Positions 18,199 to 27,400 of a DNA stretch of 64,000 bases are shown one piece after another. Position numbers and translations under genes: made by a program. The notes under the pieces were generated by a model. The model worked only from the letters and a program-made list of their open reading frames with translations, was not told the DNA's origin and searched no databases. Source of the stretch: Ensifer sp. WSM1721 (GTDB lineage: Bacteria; Pseudomonadota; Alphaproteobacteria; Rhizobiales; Rhizobiaceae); NCBI RefSeq assembly GCF_000513895.2, contig NZ_CP165782.1, positions 186,001 through 250,000 of the forward strand. Reading direction: 5' to 3'. The number at the start of each line of letters is the position of its first letter. Positions within the stretch are counted from its first letter, which is position 1.

Positions 18199-19134
18199 TC
18201 ACGCAGACTTTCGTGCGATGAACAGGATACCAGCGACGGGGTGACCCGCATCCCTGCGGATGGTGGAGCGCTCGACCGCAACAATCGACAGGCCGCTCGC
18301 GGTACAGCGAGAGACGACATAAGCTTCCGAGTGCGCGTAGCGCAGGGATGATCGGAGGACGAAACTGTCGATCATACCCCCATCCTCGACGGAAAATGCG
18401 AAGAGGCCGCCAGGCGCGAGTAGATGGTCGGCGATCACAAAGACGCTTTCGAGATTGCCGAGATACATCAGCACATCGGCCGCGCTGACGAGGTCGGCGC
18501 GCCCTGCGGCCAGCGTGCCAAAAACGCCCGAGCGCTCCGGTGCCAGCGACAGGTCCGCCTGGCCGAGACGGTCATAGATCGCCTTGTTCTCCGCCTTGGC
18601 GAGCATGTTGGCGGAAAGATCGAAGCCCTCGAGGACATCGGCGCGGCCGCGGATGCGCTCGCCGAAGAGCCCGGTGCCGCAGCCGAGGTCGACGACATGT
18701 CGAAAATGGCGACCGCCCGCCCGCTCGATGAGCGCGGCGAGCTCCTCGGGCACGCTGTAGTGAAGCTTCTCGACGAGCGCACGATCAAAGCGCTCCGCAT
18801 AGTCATCGAAAAGCCGTTCCACATAGGGGCTTGGCGGCTGCTCCGGTGTGTCGACGGCACCAAGCAGGGCGAGCTTGAGGCCGGCGCCGAACACGTCCTT
18901 GGGGTTGAGGCGAAGAGTGTTGCGCAGAGCTTCGGCCGCCGCCTCTTTTCGGCCCGATTTTTCCTCATAGTCCGCGAGCCGGAACCAGCCGGCAGCCCAA
19001 TTCGGTACAAGCTCCAGGGCCTGAGCCATGAGTTCAGCCGCGCCTTGGGCGTCGCCGGCCTCGGCGAGCATCTTCGCGTAGTCGGCGCGGCGGTCGGCGA
19101 TCAGGTCGCCGGAGGAGAGTTGGTTTAGGGACAT
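18199..19134 (-). CDS. SAM-dependent methyltransferase with N-terminal TPR segment
   Basis: A 311-residue protein. Residues 1-85 form two tetratricopeptide-like helical repeats (AELMAQALELVPNWAAGWFRLADYEE, split between AELMAQALEL and PNWAAGWFRLADYE). The class I methyltransferase core follows, with motif I VVDLGCGTGLFGERI near residue 145 and ALVEKLHYSVPEEL before it. The start at 19134 (MSLNQLSSG) is preferred over an open 50-codon extension that lacks family likeness. The target is unknown. It is divergent from the small membrane protein gene at 19300. Confidence 0.85.
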   Translation of the reverse strand: MSLNQLSSGDLIADRRADYAKMLAEAGDAQGAAELMAQALELVPNWAAGWFRLADYEEKSGRKEAAAEALRNTLRLNPKDVFGAGLKLALLGAVDTPEQPPSPYVERLFDDYAERFDRALVEKLHYSVPEELAALIERAGGRHFRHVVDLGCGTGLFGERIRGRADVLEGFDLSANMLAKAENKAIYDRLGQADLSLAPERSGVFGTLAAGRADLVSAADVLMYLGNLESVFVIADHLLAPGGLFAFSVEDGGMIDSFVLRSSLRYAHSEAYVVSRCTASGLSIVAVERSTIRRDAGHPVAGILFIARKSA

Positions 19135-19299
19135 CGGGGTGACGGCTTGGTTGCGATCGGCGCATCTGACGTCGGACGAGCTAAAATACAAGCGGAATCT
19201 GGAAGACCGGACAACCGTTTTCGCCATGTCTTGCAGGCTAGGGAATGGCGGCTTATTGAAGGATAACAGGCGAATCTCGCCCATATCGAGCGGAATGAA

Positions 19300-19566
19300 A
19301 TGTCGGACGGAATAAACAAATTCTTAGGTGATTCGCCGCTGCGCGTGCTGGTCAAGCTCATCGTCGTGTCGATCCTGGTCGGCTTCGTCATGACCGTCTT
19401 CGACTGGTATCCGGCCGATATTCTCTACGCCATCCGCAATTTCCTTGTCGATATCTGGCGTACGGGCTTTGCGGCGCTCGGCCGGGTGGGCGATTACCTG
19501 CTGCTCGGCGCCGCCATCGTCATTCCCGCCTTCATTATTCTTCGCATCCTGAGTTATCGACGGTAA
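19300..19566 (+). CDS. Small two-helix membrane protein, DUF6460-like
   Basis: An 88-residue protein with two hydrophobic helices, LRVLVKLIVVSILVGFVMTV and YLLLGAAIVIPAFIILRIL, separated by an amphipathic segment rich in aromatic residues (DWYPADILYAIRNF). It resembles the DUF6460 family of small rhizobial membrane proteins; the function is not known. The stop is three bases before the CAP-lipoprotein ATG, so the two are probably one transcript. Confidence 0.75.
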   Translation: MSDGINKFLGDSPLRVLVKLIVVSILVGFVMTVFDWYPADILYAIRNFLVDIWRTGFAALGRVGDYLLLGAAIVIPAFIILRILSYRR

Positions 19567-19569
19567 TCC

Positions 19570-20073
19570 ATGCAAGATCCGTTTTTTCTCGCCCGCAGGC
19601 GGCTCCTTCTGCGCGCTGGCGCCATGATTTCCCTAGGCCTGATCGCGGGCTGCACGACTTCCAATGTCCTTGGCCCGGATGACGGCACCGGCAGCGACCA
19701 GACGGAAGCGACGCTCGGCTATGTCAACAGGCTGCGCGAGGGTAGAGGACTCTTGAGCCTCGCCGGCGATCCCGTTGCATCCGTTGCGGCGAAATACCAG
19801 GCCTTGCGCATGGCGCGTGCCGGCAAGATGAAGCACAATATCGGCTGGCGCGACAGTTTTGGCGACCGGATGAGAGGACAGGGCGTCACGCTCCCGGCTG
19901 CTGAAAACATTGCGATGGGCCAGGAGGATGCCGAGCGCGCCTACCAGGCCTGGTTCCACTCTCCGAAACATCTTGAGAATATGCTGGGCAACTACCGGGG
20001 CCTCGGGGTCGCCGTGGCGCAGAATTCCGCTTCCGGAAACCGCCCCTATTGGGCCATGGTGCTTTGCAGTTGA
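19570..20073 (+). CDS. CAP/SCP-domain lipoprotein
   Basis: A 167-residue envelope protein. A basic twin-arginine-like start (ARRRLLLRAG) leads to a lipobox LIAGC near residues 24-28, so a lipid-anchored periplasmic location is likely. The remainder is a CAP (cysteine-rich secretory protein, antigen 5, PR-1) domain: YVNRLREGRGLLSL, KMKHNIGWRDSF and ENIAMGQEDAERAYQAW carry the usual His/Glu cleft residues. Bacterial CAP proteins are often of unknown function. It follows the small membrane gene immediately and precedes the MATE gene by 49 bases. Confidence 0.85.
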   Translation: MQDPFFLARRRLLLRAGAMISLGLIAGCTTSNVLGPDDGTGSDQTEATLGYVNRLREGRGLLSLAGDPVASVAAKYQALRMARAGKMKHNIGWRDSFGDRMRGQGVTLPAAENIAMGQEDAERAYQAWFHSPKHLENMLGNYRGLGVAVAQNSASGNRPYWAMVLCS

Positions 20074-20122
20074 GCTGATTCCCGAAAGACCTGCGGGACC
20101 AGCCCGTCGGGATCGGGAAAAG

Positions 20123-21490
20123 ATGACCGCAGCGGAAAGCCTGGAACGCAATCGAGACGCCAGCGAAGCGGGGCCGTTCCACGTCACCAATCGGCTGATC
20201 TTCTCGATCGCCCTGCCGATGACGCTCGGCTTCCTGACGACGCCGCTCCTCGGCCTCGTCGATACCGCCGTCGTCGGCCGGCTCGGCCGCGCGGAACTGC
20301 TTGCCGGCCTCGCCATCGGCGCAGTGATGTTCGACCTCATCTTCACCACTTTCAATTTCCTGCGTGCGTCAACCACGGGGCTGGTCGCGCAGGCCTATGG
20401 GCGCGGCGACCGGCGCGAGCAGCAGGCGGTCTTCTGGCGTTCGCTGGTGATAGCGCTCGTCTCCGGCGTTGCCATCATCCTTCTGTCGCCCCTTCTCATC
20501 GCCGCCGGCCTGTGGTTGATGGGACCGGATGCGGAAGTCGCGGCGGTGACGCGCACCTATTTCCTCTACCGCATCCTCTCCGGCCCGGCGGCGCTCGCCA
20601 ATTATGCGATCCTCGGCTTCGTGCTCGGCCGCGGCGAGGGTTCGATCGGCCTCTTCCTGCAAACCATCATCAACGGCACCAACATCGTGCTGTCGATCCT
20701 GCTCGGCCTGGTGCTGGGCTGGGGCGTGGCCGGTGTCGCGGTCGGCACGGTGGCGGGGGAGGCGATCGGTGCGCTCGCGGGTTTCGCGATCGTCTACGGC
20801 CGCTTCGACAAGAGGGACGCGCCCGACTGGGCGACGATCTTCGCGGGCGAGCGCCTGAAGGCGCTCCTCGGCCTCAACCGCGACATCATGATCCGCTCCT
20901 TCGTGCTGCTTGCTGCCTTCACCCTGATGACGCGGATCGGTACATCGCTCGGGCCGGTCACGCTTGCGGCGAATGCGGTGCTGATGACCATCTTTCTGGT
21001 CGCCGGCTATTATCTCGACGGCCTTGCCAATGCTGCGGAGCAACTGACCGGACGATCGATCGGCGCCGCCTATCGCCCGGCCTTCGACCGCACCCTCAGG
21101 ATGACGGCGCTCTGGTCGCTGGGGCTCGCCGCGCTGACGACGCTTGCCTTCCTCGCCTTCGGCAATGTGCTGGTCGACGTGCTGACGACGGCGCCGGACG
21201 TGCGCGAACTGGCCTACGAATACATGCCCTGGGCCGCGGTGACGGCCGTGACCGGCGCGCTCGCCTTTCTGATGGACGGCGTTTTCATCGGTGCGACCTG
21301 GTCGCGCGACATGCGCAACATGATGCTGGCTGCGTTCCTCGCCTATTGTGCCGCGCTCACCATTTTGGTGCCGGTGTTCGGTAACCATGGCCTCTGGGCA
21401 GGGCTCAACCTGTTCCTGCTGATGCGCGGGCTATTCCTCTTGATGCTGGTTCCGCGCCGGGCGGCTCAGACCTTCCGCCCGGCCCAATAA
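20123..21490 (+). CDS. MATE family efflux transporter (DinF-like)
   Basis: A 455-residue multidrug and toxin extrusion protein with about twelve membrane helices in two bundles; the first bundle begins ALPMTLGFLTTPLLGLVDTA, split as ALPMTLGFLT and TPLLGLVDTA. The ATG at 20123 (MTAAESLERN) follows GGGAAAAG and gives a cytoplasmic N-terminus of usual length; the frame runs 71 codons further upstream inside the CAP gene. DinF-type MATE proteins export cationic or oxidised compounds using Na+ or H+. Its 3' end overlaps the convergent pyrD gene by 25 bases. Confidence 0.92.
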   Translation: MTAAESLERNRDASEAGPFHVTNRLIFSIALPMTLGFLTTPLLGLVDTAVVGRLGRAELLAGLAIGAVMFDLIFTTFNFLRASTTGLVAQAYGRGDRREQQAVFWRSLVIALVSGVAIILLSPLLIAAGLWLMGPDAEVAAVTRTYFLYRILSGPAALANYAILGFVLGRGEGSIGLFLQTIINGTNIVLSILLGLVLGWGVAGVAVGTVAGEAIGALAGFAIVYGRFDKRDAPDWATIFAGERLKALLGLNRDIMIRSFVLLAAFTLMTRIGTSLGPVTLAANAVLMTIFLVAGYYLDGLANAAEQLTGRSIGAAYRPAFDRTLRMTALWSLGLAALTTLAFLAFGNVLVDVLTTAPDVRELAYEYMPWAAVTAVTGALAFLMDGVFIGATWSRDMRNMMLAAFLAYCAALTILVPVFGNHGLWAGLNLFLLMRGLFLLMLVPRRAAQTFRPAQ

Positions 21491-22554
21491 TCGAGCCGGC
21501 TGTCGCGGATATCTCGGATCGAAGTGAGCCTTTCCCGGTCGCAAAGCGCCGAGAGACCGCGCACGACCCGGCTTGGCAGACACGGCCCCTGATAGACCAT
21601 GCAGGAATAGAGCTGTACGAGATCGGCACCCGCGCGGATCTTCTCCGCAGCGGTTTCCGCCGAACTCACGCCACCGACGCCGATGATCGGCAGCTCCGGC
21701 CCCACGCGCTTGCGCATCCGGGCGAGCACTGCCGTCGATTTTTCGAACAAGGGCTTGCCGGAAAGGCCACCCGCCTCCCTCGCCTGCCTCTGGTCCTTGA
21801 GCCCTTCGCGCGAGAGGGTGGTGTTCGAGACGATGAGGCCGTCGAGATCATGCGCCAGCACTTCCGCCGCGATGTCGTCCATGCCCTCCTCGGTGAGGTC
21901 CGGGGCGATCTTGAGGAGGACGGGAACCCGTCGTCCGTTTTTCTTCGCTTCCTCGGCGCGGGCCGCAAGCACGGCCGAGAGGAGCACCGCGAGGCTCTCG
22001 CGCCCCTGCAGGTCGCGCAGGCCCGGCGTGTTGGGCGAGGAGATGTTGGCGGTGAAATAGCGCGCGACCGCGTAAAAGGTGCGGATCCCCGACACATAAT
22101 CGGCAACGCGATCGGCGCTGTCCTTGTTGGCGCCGATGTTGACGCCGATCAGCGCCTCACGCGAACAGGCCTTGAGCCGCGCCAGCGCCGCGCCGTGGCC
22201 CTCGTTATTGAAGCCGAGACGATTGATGACCGCCTCGTCCTCGACGAGTCGAAAGATCCTCGGCTTGTCGTTGCCTGCCTGCGGCCTTGGCGTTACCGTG
22301 CCGATTTCGGTGAAGCCGAAGCCGATCTTCAGGAGCGCTTCGGGCACCTCGGCGTTCTTGTCGTAGCCGGCGGCCATGCCGATCGGATTGGGAAAGGTGA
22401 GGCCCGCAAGGGTTTGCTTAAGTCTCGGATCGGCCGGCGCGGCGGAGCCCGGGACCAGCCCGCTCTTCAGCGCCTTGATCGAAAGACCATGCGCGGTTTC
22501 CGGATCGAAGAGGAAGAGGCCGCGGCGTGCGAGGAATTCGATCGGACCGCTCAT
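21466..22554 (-). CDS. pyrD: Dihydroorotate dehydrogenase (quinone), class 2
   Basis: A 362-residue enzyme oxidising dihydroorotate to orotate in pyrimidine synthesis, feeding electrons to the quinone pool. The N-terminal amphipathic helices (EFLARRGLFLFDPETAHG) anchor it to the membrane, as in class 2 enzymes. FMN and substrate motifs are visible: NPIGMAAGYDKNAEVP, NISSPNTPGLRDLQG with the catalytic Ser, and IGVGGVSSAETAAEKIRAGA. The start ATG at 22554 overlaps the stop of the DUF952 gene by four bases, so they are coupled. The C-terminus overlaps the convergent MATE gene. Confidence 0.96.
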   Translation of the reverse strand: MSGPIEFLARRGLFLFDPETAHGLSIKALKSGLVPGSAAPADPRLKQTLAGLTFPNPIGMAAGYDKNAEVPEALLKIGFGFTEIGTVTPRPQAGNDKPRIFRLVEDEAVINRLGFNNEGHGAALARLKACSREALIGVNIGANKDSADRVADYVSGIRTFYAVARYFTANISSPNTPGLRDLQGRESLAVLLSAVLAARAEEAKKNGRRVPVLLKIAPDLTEEGMDDIAAEVLAHDLDGLIVSNTTLSREGLKDQRQAREAGGLSGKPLFEKSTAVLARMRKRVGPELPIIGVGGVSSAETAAEKIRAGADLVQLYSCMVYQGPCLPSRVVRGLSALCDRERLTSIRDIRDSRLDYWAGRKV

Positions 22555-22898
22555 GGGGCAAGCTCGGGGAAGATGTGCAGACCGTCCGAACCCAAAGGCA
22601 AGGGCTTTTCCCACTGAACCGCGGCGAGCGGGAGCGGAGCATAGAGATGCGGAAACAATGCGCCGCCGCGCGATGGCTCGTAGACGAGCTTGTCGCCCAG
22701 CGCCTCAGCGTCGACGGCTACGAGCAGCAGGTCGTCCTGGCCTTCGAAGTGCCGAGCGGCCGTTTCGGCCACCTGGTCGCGGGTCGAAAAGTGAATGAAG
22801 CCGTCTGCAAGGTCAACGGGCGCGCCGATAAACTGCCCCGTCCGCCGCGCTTCCTGCCACAGAAGCGTCGGAACGATCTTGTATATTGTAGCCTTCAT
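22551..22898 (-). CDS. DUF952 family protein
   Basis: A 115-residue protein of the DUF952 family, a small alpha/beta fold related to ADP-ribosyl-like glutathione S-transferase-associated proteins of unknown function. The conserved pattern ADGFIHFSTRDQV and FPHLYAPLPL is present. I selected the ATG at 22898 (MKATIYKIVP); the frame is open much further upstream but is only a shadow there. The TGA overlaps the pyrD start codon (ATGA), an arrangement common in rhizobia, so it is expressed with pyrD. Confidence 0.88.
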   Translation of the reverse strand: MKATIYKIVPTLLWQEARRTGQFIGAPVDLADGFIHFSTRDQVAETAARHFEGQDDLLLVAVDAEALGDKLVYEPSRGGALFPHLYAPLPLAAVQWEKPLPLGSDGLHIFPELAP

Positions 22899-23015
22899 CT
22901 TGTCCGCTTTTGCGTAGTGAATCCAACCATGGCCTTGCCGCAAATATTGGCGCATGTCCACCGCGGAGCGTAAGATTGAAGCGGATTTCCGTGAGCATTC
23001 AACGGAGAGGACATC

Positions 23016-23453
23016 ATGAGGCAAGTAATCACAGTGCTTGCGTTCGGCTTGGGCTTCGCCCTCGGCGCGCCGGCTTACGCGCAGGAACCGTCGCCCGGCC
23101 GCTACAGTATGCAGAAATCGGAGACGGGGTTTGCCCGGCTCGACACCGAGACCGGTGAGGTCTCGCTCTGCCACGAAAAGAATGGAGAGCTCGTTTGCAG
23201 GATGGCCGCCGATGAGCGGGCCGCTTTCGAGCGAGAGCTCGACCTTCTGACGAAACGTGTCGAAGCATTGGAAAAGGCCGTGAAAAGCGGTGAAACCGCC
23301 GTAAAACCGTCGCTTCCGGATGACGAAGAGATTGACCGGGCTATGGGCATCATGGAAAGAATGATGCGCAAGTTCATGGAGATCGTGAAGGATCTCGAAG
23401 GCTACGGAAGCGACTCCACCGACGAAGGTGAGGGTGCGCCGCAGAAGACCTGA
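23016..23453 (+). CDS. Hypothetical periplasmic protein with coiled coil
   Basis: A 145-residue protein not recognised beyond its layout. A clear Sec signal peptide (VITVLAFGLGFALGAPAYAQ) predicts cleavage after AYA near residue 22. Next comes a short beta segment with two cysteines (VSLCHEKNGELVCRM) that could form a disulfide in the periplasm. An acidic/basic coiled coil follows (FERELDLLTKRVEALEKAV), then an acidic C-terminus. GGAGAGGACATC upstream supports the ATG at 23016. It is divergent from the pyrD operon. Confidence 0.75.
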   Translation: MRQVITVLAFGLGFALGAPAYAQEPSPGRYSMQKSETGFARLDTETGEVSLCHEKNGELVCRMAADERAAFERELDLLTKRVEALEKAVKSGETAVKPSLPDDEEIDRAMGIMERMMRKFMEIVKDLEGYGSDSTDEGEGAPQKT

Positions 23454-23545
23454 GGAAGCCGGCCGGTCGTGAATGGTCGTGTTGGAGGACCGCCGCCCGC
23501 ACGGTCCTGAAATCGGGATCGGCTGGCGACAAGATGATGCGGCGA

Positions 23546-23647
23546 CTACAGCGCGGTGCGTCTTTTCAGACGCACAAAGGGCGCTGTAGCACCTGAATTG
23601 CTGCATGTTTTTATCCTTAAATCGACGACGATTTAAGGAACATGCAG
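23546..23647 (+). repeat. RIME1-like intergenic mosaic element, copy 1
   Basis: Two adjacent palindromes. The first has arms CTACAGCGC (23546) and GCGCTGTAG (ends 23589) enclosing TGCGTCTTTTCAGACGCA. The second has arms CTGCATG (23601) and CATGCAG (ends 23647) enclosing CCTTAAATCG and CGATTTAAGG. The size and two-palindrome layout fit RIME1 elements described from Rhizobium and Sinorhizobium. It lies 87 bases before the response regulator gene. Confidence 0.8.
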
Positions 23648-23733
23648 TGAGACTGTTGCAGTGATCCATTGCGCTCCGACGAAGCGTGGCGCTGCAAGAT
23701 CGCAGACTGAGGCTCTTGGGAGGGGGCGTCACT

Positions 23734-24381
23734 ATGCCGGAAATGACCATCATCATCGCCGACGACCATCCACTTTTTCGCGGCGCGATGCGCCAGGCGT
23801 TGGGCGGCATGTCCGGTGCGCCGGCCGTCATCGAGGCAGGGGATTTTGCCGCCGCGCGCAAGGCCGCGGCCGAAAACCCGGATGCGGACCTGATGCTTCT
23901 CGACCTATCTATGCCCGGCGTCAGCGGTCTCTCCGGTCTGATCGCCCTGCGTGCCGAGTTCCCGAGCCTGCCTTTGATGATCGTCTCGGCCCAGGACGAC
24001 CCGGCAACGGTCCATCGCGCGATCGATCTCGGCGCAGCCGGTTTCCTTTCCAAATCCGCCGGGATCGACGAGATCCGCGAAGGCATCGAGAAGGTCATGG
24101 CGGGCGAAGTTTTCGTTCCGGCCGGCTATGACCAGAACCAGGAATATGAACCGGAGGTCGCCGACCTCATGCACCGGTTGCAGACGCTCACGCCGCAGCA
24201 ATCACGCGTGCTCTCGATGCTCGCCGAGGGCCTGCTGAACAAACAGATCGCTTACGAACTCGGCGTCTCCGAGGCGACCATCAAGGCGCATGTTTCGGCG
24301 ATCCTGTTGAAGCTCAATGTCGACAGCCGTACCCAAGCCGTCATCCAGCTTTCCAAGCTCGGGACGGTTGCGGCTGCGTGA
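23734..24381 (+). CDS. NarL/LuxR-type response regulator (CrbR-like)
   Basis: A 215-residue two-component regulator. The receiver domain (residues 1-125) shows the acidic pair IIADDHP, the phospho-acceptor Asp in LMLLDLSMPG near residue 55, and the switch/Lys end FLSKSAG. The LuxR helix-turn-helix follows near residues 150-210 (LTPQQSRVLSMLAEGLLNKQ, IAYELGVSEATIKAHVS). GGGAGGGGG precedes the ATG at 23734. It converges with a symporter-like sensor kinase gene 50 bases away. That kinase with such a regulator is the CrbS/CrbR arrangement that controls acetyl-CoA synthetase in other proteobacteria; the same role here is inference. Confidence 0.88.
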   Translation: MPEMTIIIADDHPLFRGAMRQALGGMSGAPAVIEAGDFAAARKAAAENPDADLMLLDLSMPGVSGLSGLIALRAEFPSLPLMIVSAQDDPATVHRAIDLGAAGFLSKSAGIDEIREGIEKVMAGEVFVPAGYDQNQEYEPEVADLMHRLQTLTPQQSRVLSMLAEGLLNKQIAYELGVSEATIKAHVSAILLKLNVDSRTQAVIQLSKLGTVAAA

Positions 24382-24431
24382 GGAGCCGCTCCTGTCATTG
24401 ACGATTTTTTGCCCCCATCCGCTGCCGGCAT

Positions 24432-27400
24432 CTACTCTGCCGCCGCGCGGGCCGTCGCGGCAAGCTGGGTGAGCCACGCGCGCATCGCTGCCGGACGCAC
24501 CGGCTTGTGCTGTAGCGAGACACCGTCGCGCTCGGCGGCGCCGCGCACTTCGGGAGTGCGGTCGGCGGTCACCATCAAGGCCGGAATACTCGCGTCCCAC
24601 AGCCCGCGGATGCGCGCGATCGCATCGATCCCGGTACCGTCGCCGAGATGATAATCGGCGACGATGGCGTCCGGCCGCACGCTCAGCCTGTCGGGTCCCA
24701 TTTCGGAGCAGGCGGCAAGCGATTCGGCCGTCGTGACGACGCAGCCCCAGCCGCTTAAGAGCAGCGCCATGCCTTCGAGGATCTTCGGCTCGTTGTCGAT
24801 GCAGATGACGGTGAGGCCGGTCAATGCGTCGTTCGCCTTCGCCGCCGCGACGGGTTGCGGTTTTGGCCGTTCGCCGGCGCTCGTGTCGAGCGGCACCGCG
24901 ACCTTGAAGCCGGTGCCTTTGCCCGGCTTCGATTGCAGGCTGACCGGGTGGTTGAGCACGCGGGAGATGCGGTCGACGATGGAGAGGCCGAGCCCGAGCC
25001 CGGAAGCGGTACGCGCGCCCTCGTCGAGGCGCGCGAATTCCTTGAAGACCGTGCGGAATTTCGAGGAAGGAATGCCGATGCCGGAATCGAGCACTTCGAC
25101 CGTCGCCGTCTGTCCCTGTCGGCGCACCCCGACGAGCACCTTGCCTTGCAGCGTGTATTTCACGGCATTCGAGACAAGGTTTTGGATGACGCGGCGCAAG
25201 AGATTCGGATCGCTGCGCACGGTGAGCGATGTCGGCATGACGACGAGCTTGATGTTCTTTGCCCGCGCCATCGGCGCGAAATCGGTCTCGATGCGCCTGA
25301 GCAGCTCGTTGAGCGGCACGGATTGCAGCCGCGGCTTCATCGCGCCGGTGTCGAGCCGCGAGATGTCGAGCACGGCGCCGAGAATGGCCTCGACCGATTC
25401 GAGCGACGAATCGATATTCTGCACCAACGCCCTGTTGTCGGAATCGCCGAGGCGCTCGACGAGCGAGGAGGAGTAGAGCCGAGCCGCATTCAAGGGCTGC
25501 AGGATATCATGGCCGGCGGCCGCGAAGAAGCGGGTCTTGCCGATATTGGCCTCTTCGGCGGCAGCACGCGCCTCGGCGAGCTCGCGGTTGACGCGCGTCA
25601 GTTCGCCCGTCCGCTCGGTGACGCGCAGTTCCAGCGTTTCATTCGCCTGCTTGAGCGCCATGTCGGCGGCGACGCGCTGGGTGATGTCGGTATAGGTGGT
25701 GACGATGCCCTTGTCGGGCATCGCATTGGTTCTGACTTCGATGATGCGCTCGCCGCCCGAAAGTTCGAGCAGGAAGGGCTTGTCGAGCGTCAGGAAGTTG
25801 GCGATCAGCGCCTTTTCCTCGTCCTTGCGGATGTCGCCGCGCCGGGCGAGGATCGCGACGATGTCGGCGAGCGGAAAACCGACCTGACCGGTTGCTTCCG
25901 GTAGGTCGAGCAGCTCGCGGAAACGGCGGTTCCAGATGATCAAGTTGTTGGCGTTGTCGAAGACGGCGATGCCCTGGTCCATCTGCGACAGCGCCGTCTG
26001 CAGCATGTCCTGATTGTATTGGAGCGCCTCGCTCGCCTGGTCGAGCAGCCAGGCCGTGTCCGAGGAAGTGTCGTCCATCCGCTGCAAGACGAGCGAGAGC
26101 ACGAGGCGCGCCGAAGAGGAGCCGATGGCACTGCCGAGCAATTGTTCGGAGAAATGGACCAGGGCCATGTCGGCCGAGGTGTTGTCGTCCAGCCAGCGGC
26201 CGGATTGCTGCTCATAGGTATGGAAGGAGCGCTGCATGCGCTCCTCGCCCATATAGCGGGCGATCGTGGTCTTCAGGTCGCGCACCGTCACCTTGGTCTT
26301 GCGCCCGCGGAAAGTCCGTTCCGTGCGCGACCGCCGGGTGATGAAGACGCCGGCCTGGAAGCGCTCGAGCGGCTTCGGCGCACGCGTCAGCGAGCCCAGC
26401 ACATAAGCCGCCACATTGACGAGCATGCTGAGAGCCGTCGCGTTGACGAGCGGGTCGGATTGCGGACCCGAGAAGAGTTCGGTGAAGGGGAAGAGAAAGC
26501 TCAGCACCGTCGAGGCGATGTGGGAATTATCGGGCCCGCCGAGGCTCGGCAGAAACAGGACATAGGCCCAGACGAGAAAGCCGCTGACCATCCCGGCGAT
26601 CGCGCCGCGGGCATTGGCCTGTCGCCAGACGAGACCGCCGAGAAGCGCCGGCGCCATTTGCGCGATCGCGGCGAAGGAGAGCAGGCCGAGCGAGGCGAGC
26701 CCGGCGCTGATGTCGGCCGCGCGATAGTATCCGTAGCCAAGAAGCAGGACGACGAAGATCGCCGTGCGGCGGATATTGAGCAGCGTGCCGGCCATATCCT
26801 CCTGGAGCGAGCCGCGCGTGCCGAGGCGGCGGCGCAGAAATACCGGCATCACGATGTCGTTGGAGACCATGATCGACAGCGCGACCGAAGCGACGATGAC
26901 CATGGCGGTCGCCGCCGAGAAGCCGCCGATGAACGTGAAGAGCGTGATGAGCGGCACGTCGCCGGCAAGCGGCAGGGCCAGGAGATAGAGGTCCGCATTG
27001 CCGGAGCCTGAGAATGTCAGGACGCCGGCGATCGCGATCGGCAGGACGAAGAGGTTGATCGCGATCAGATAGAGCGGGAAGAGGATGCCGGCGGTGCGCA
27101 GTTCTGTTTCCGTGCGGTTTTCCACGACGGTCACGTGGAACTGACGCGGAAGCATGATGATCCCGAATGCGGAAAGGCCGATCAGCAGGATCCAGCGCGC
27201 GACCGGCGTCTGGTATTCGAGCGCGGAAAGCACGGCGGGGCTTTGCTGGGCCTCGGCCCACAGATTCGCAGGTCCCTCGAACAGCACGAAGACGATGTAG
27301 ATGCCCACCGTGAGCATCGCCACCAGCTTCACCACCGACTCCATCGCAATGGCGAGGATCAAGCCGTCCTGATGTTCGGTTGCATCCGTGTGGCGCGTGC

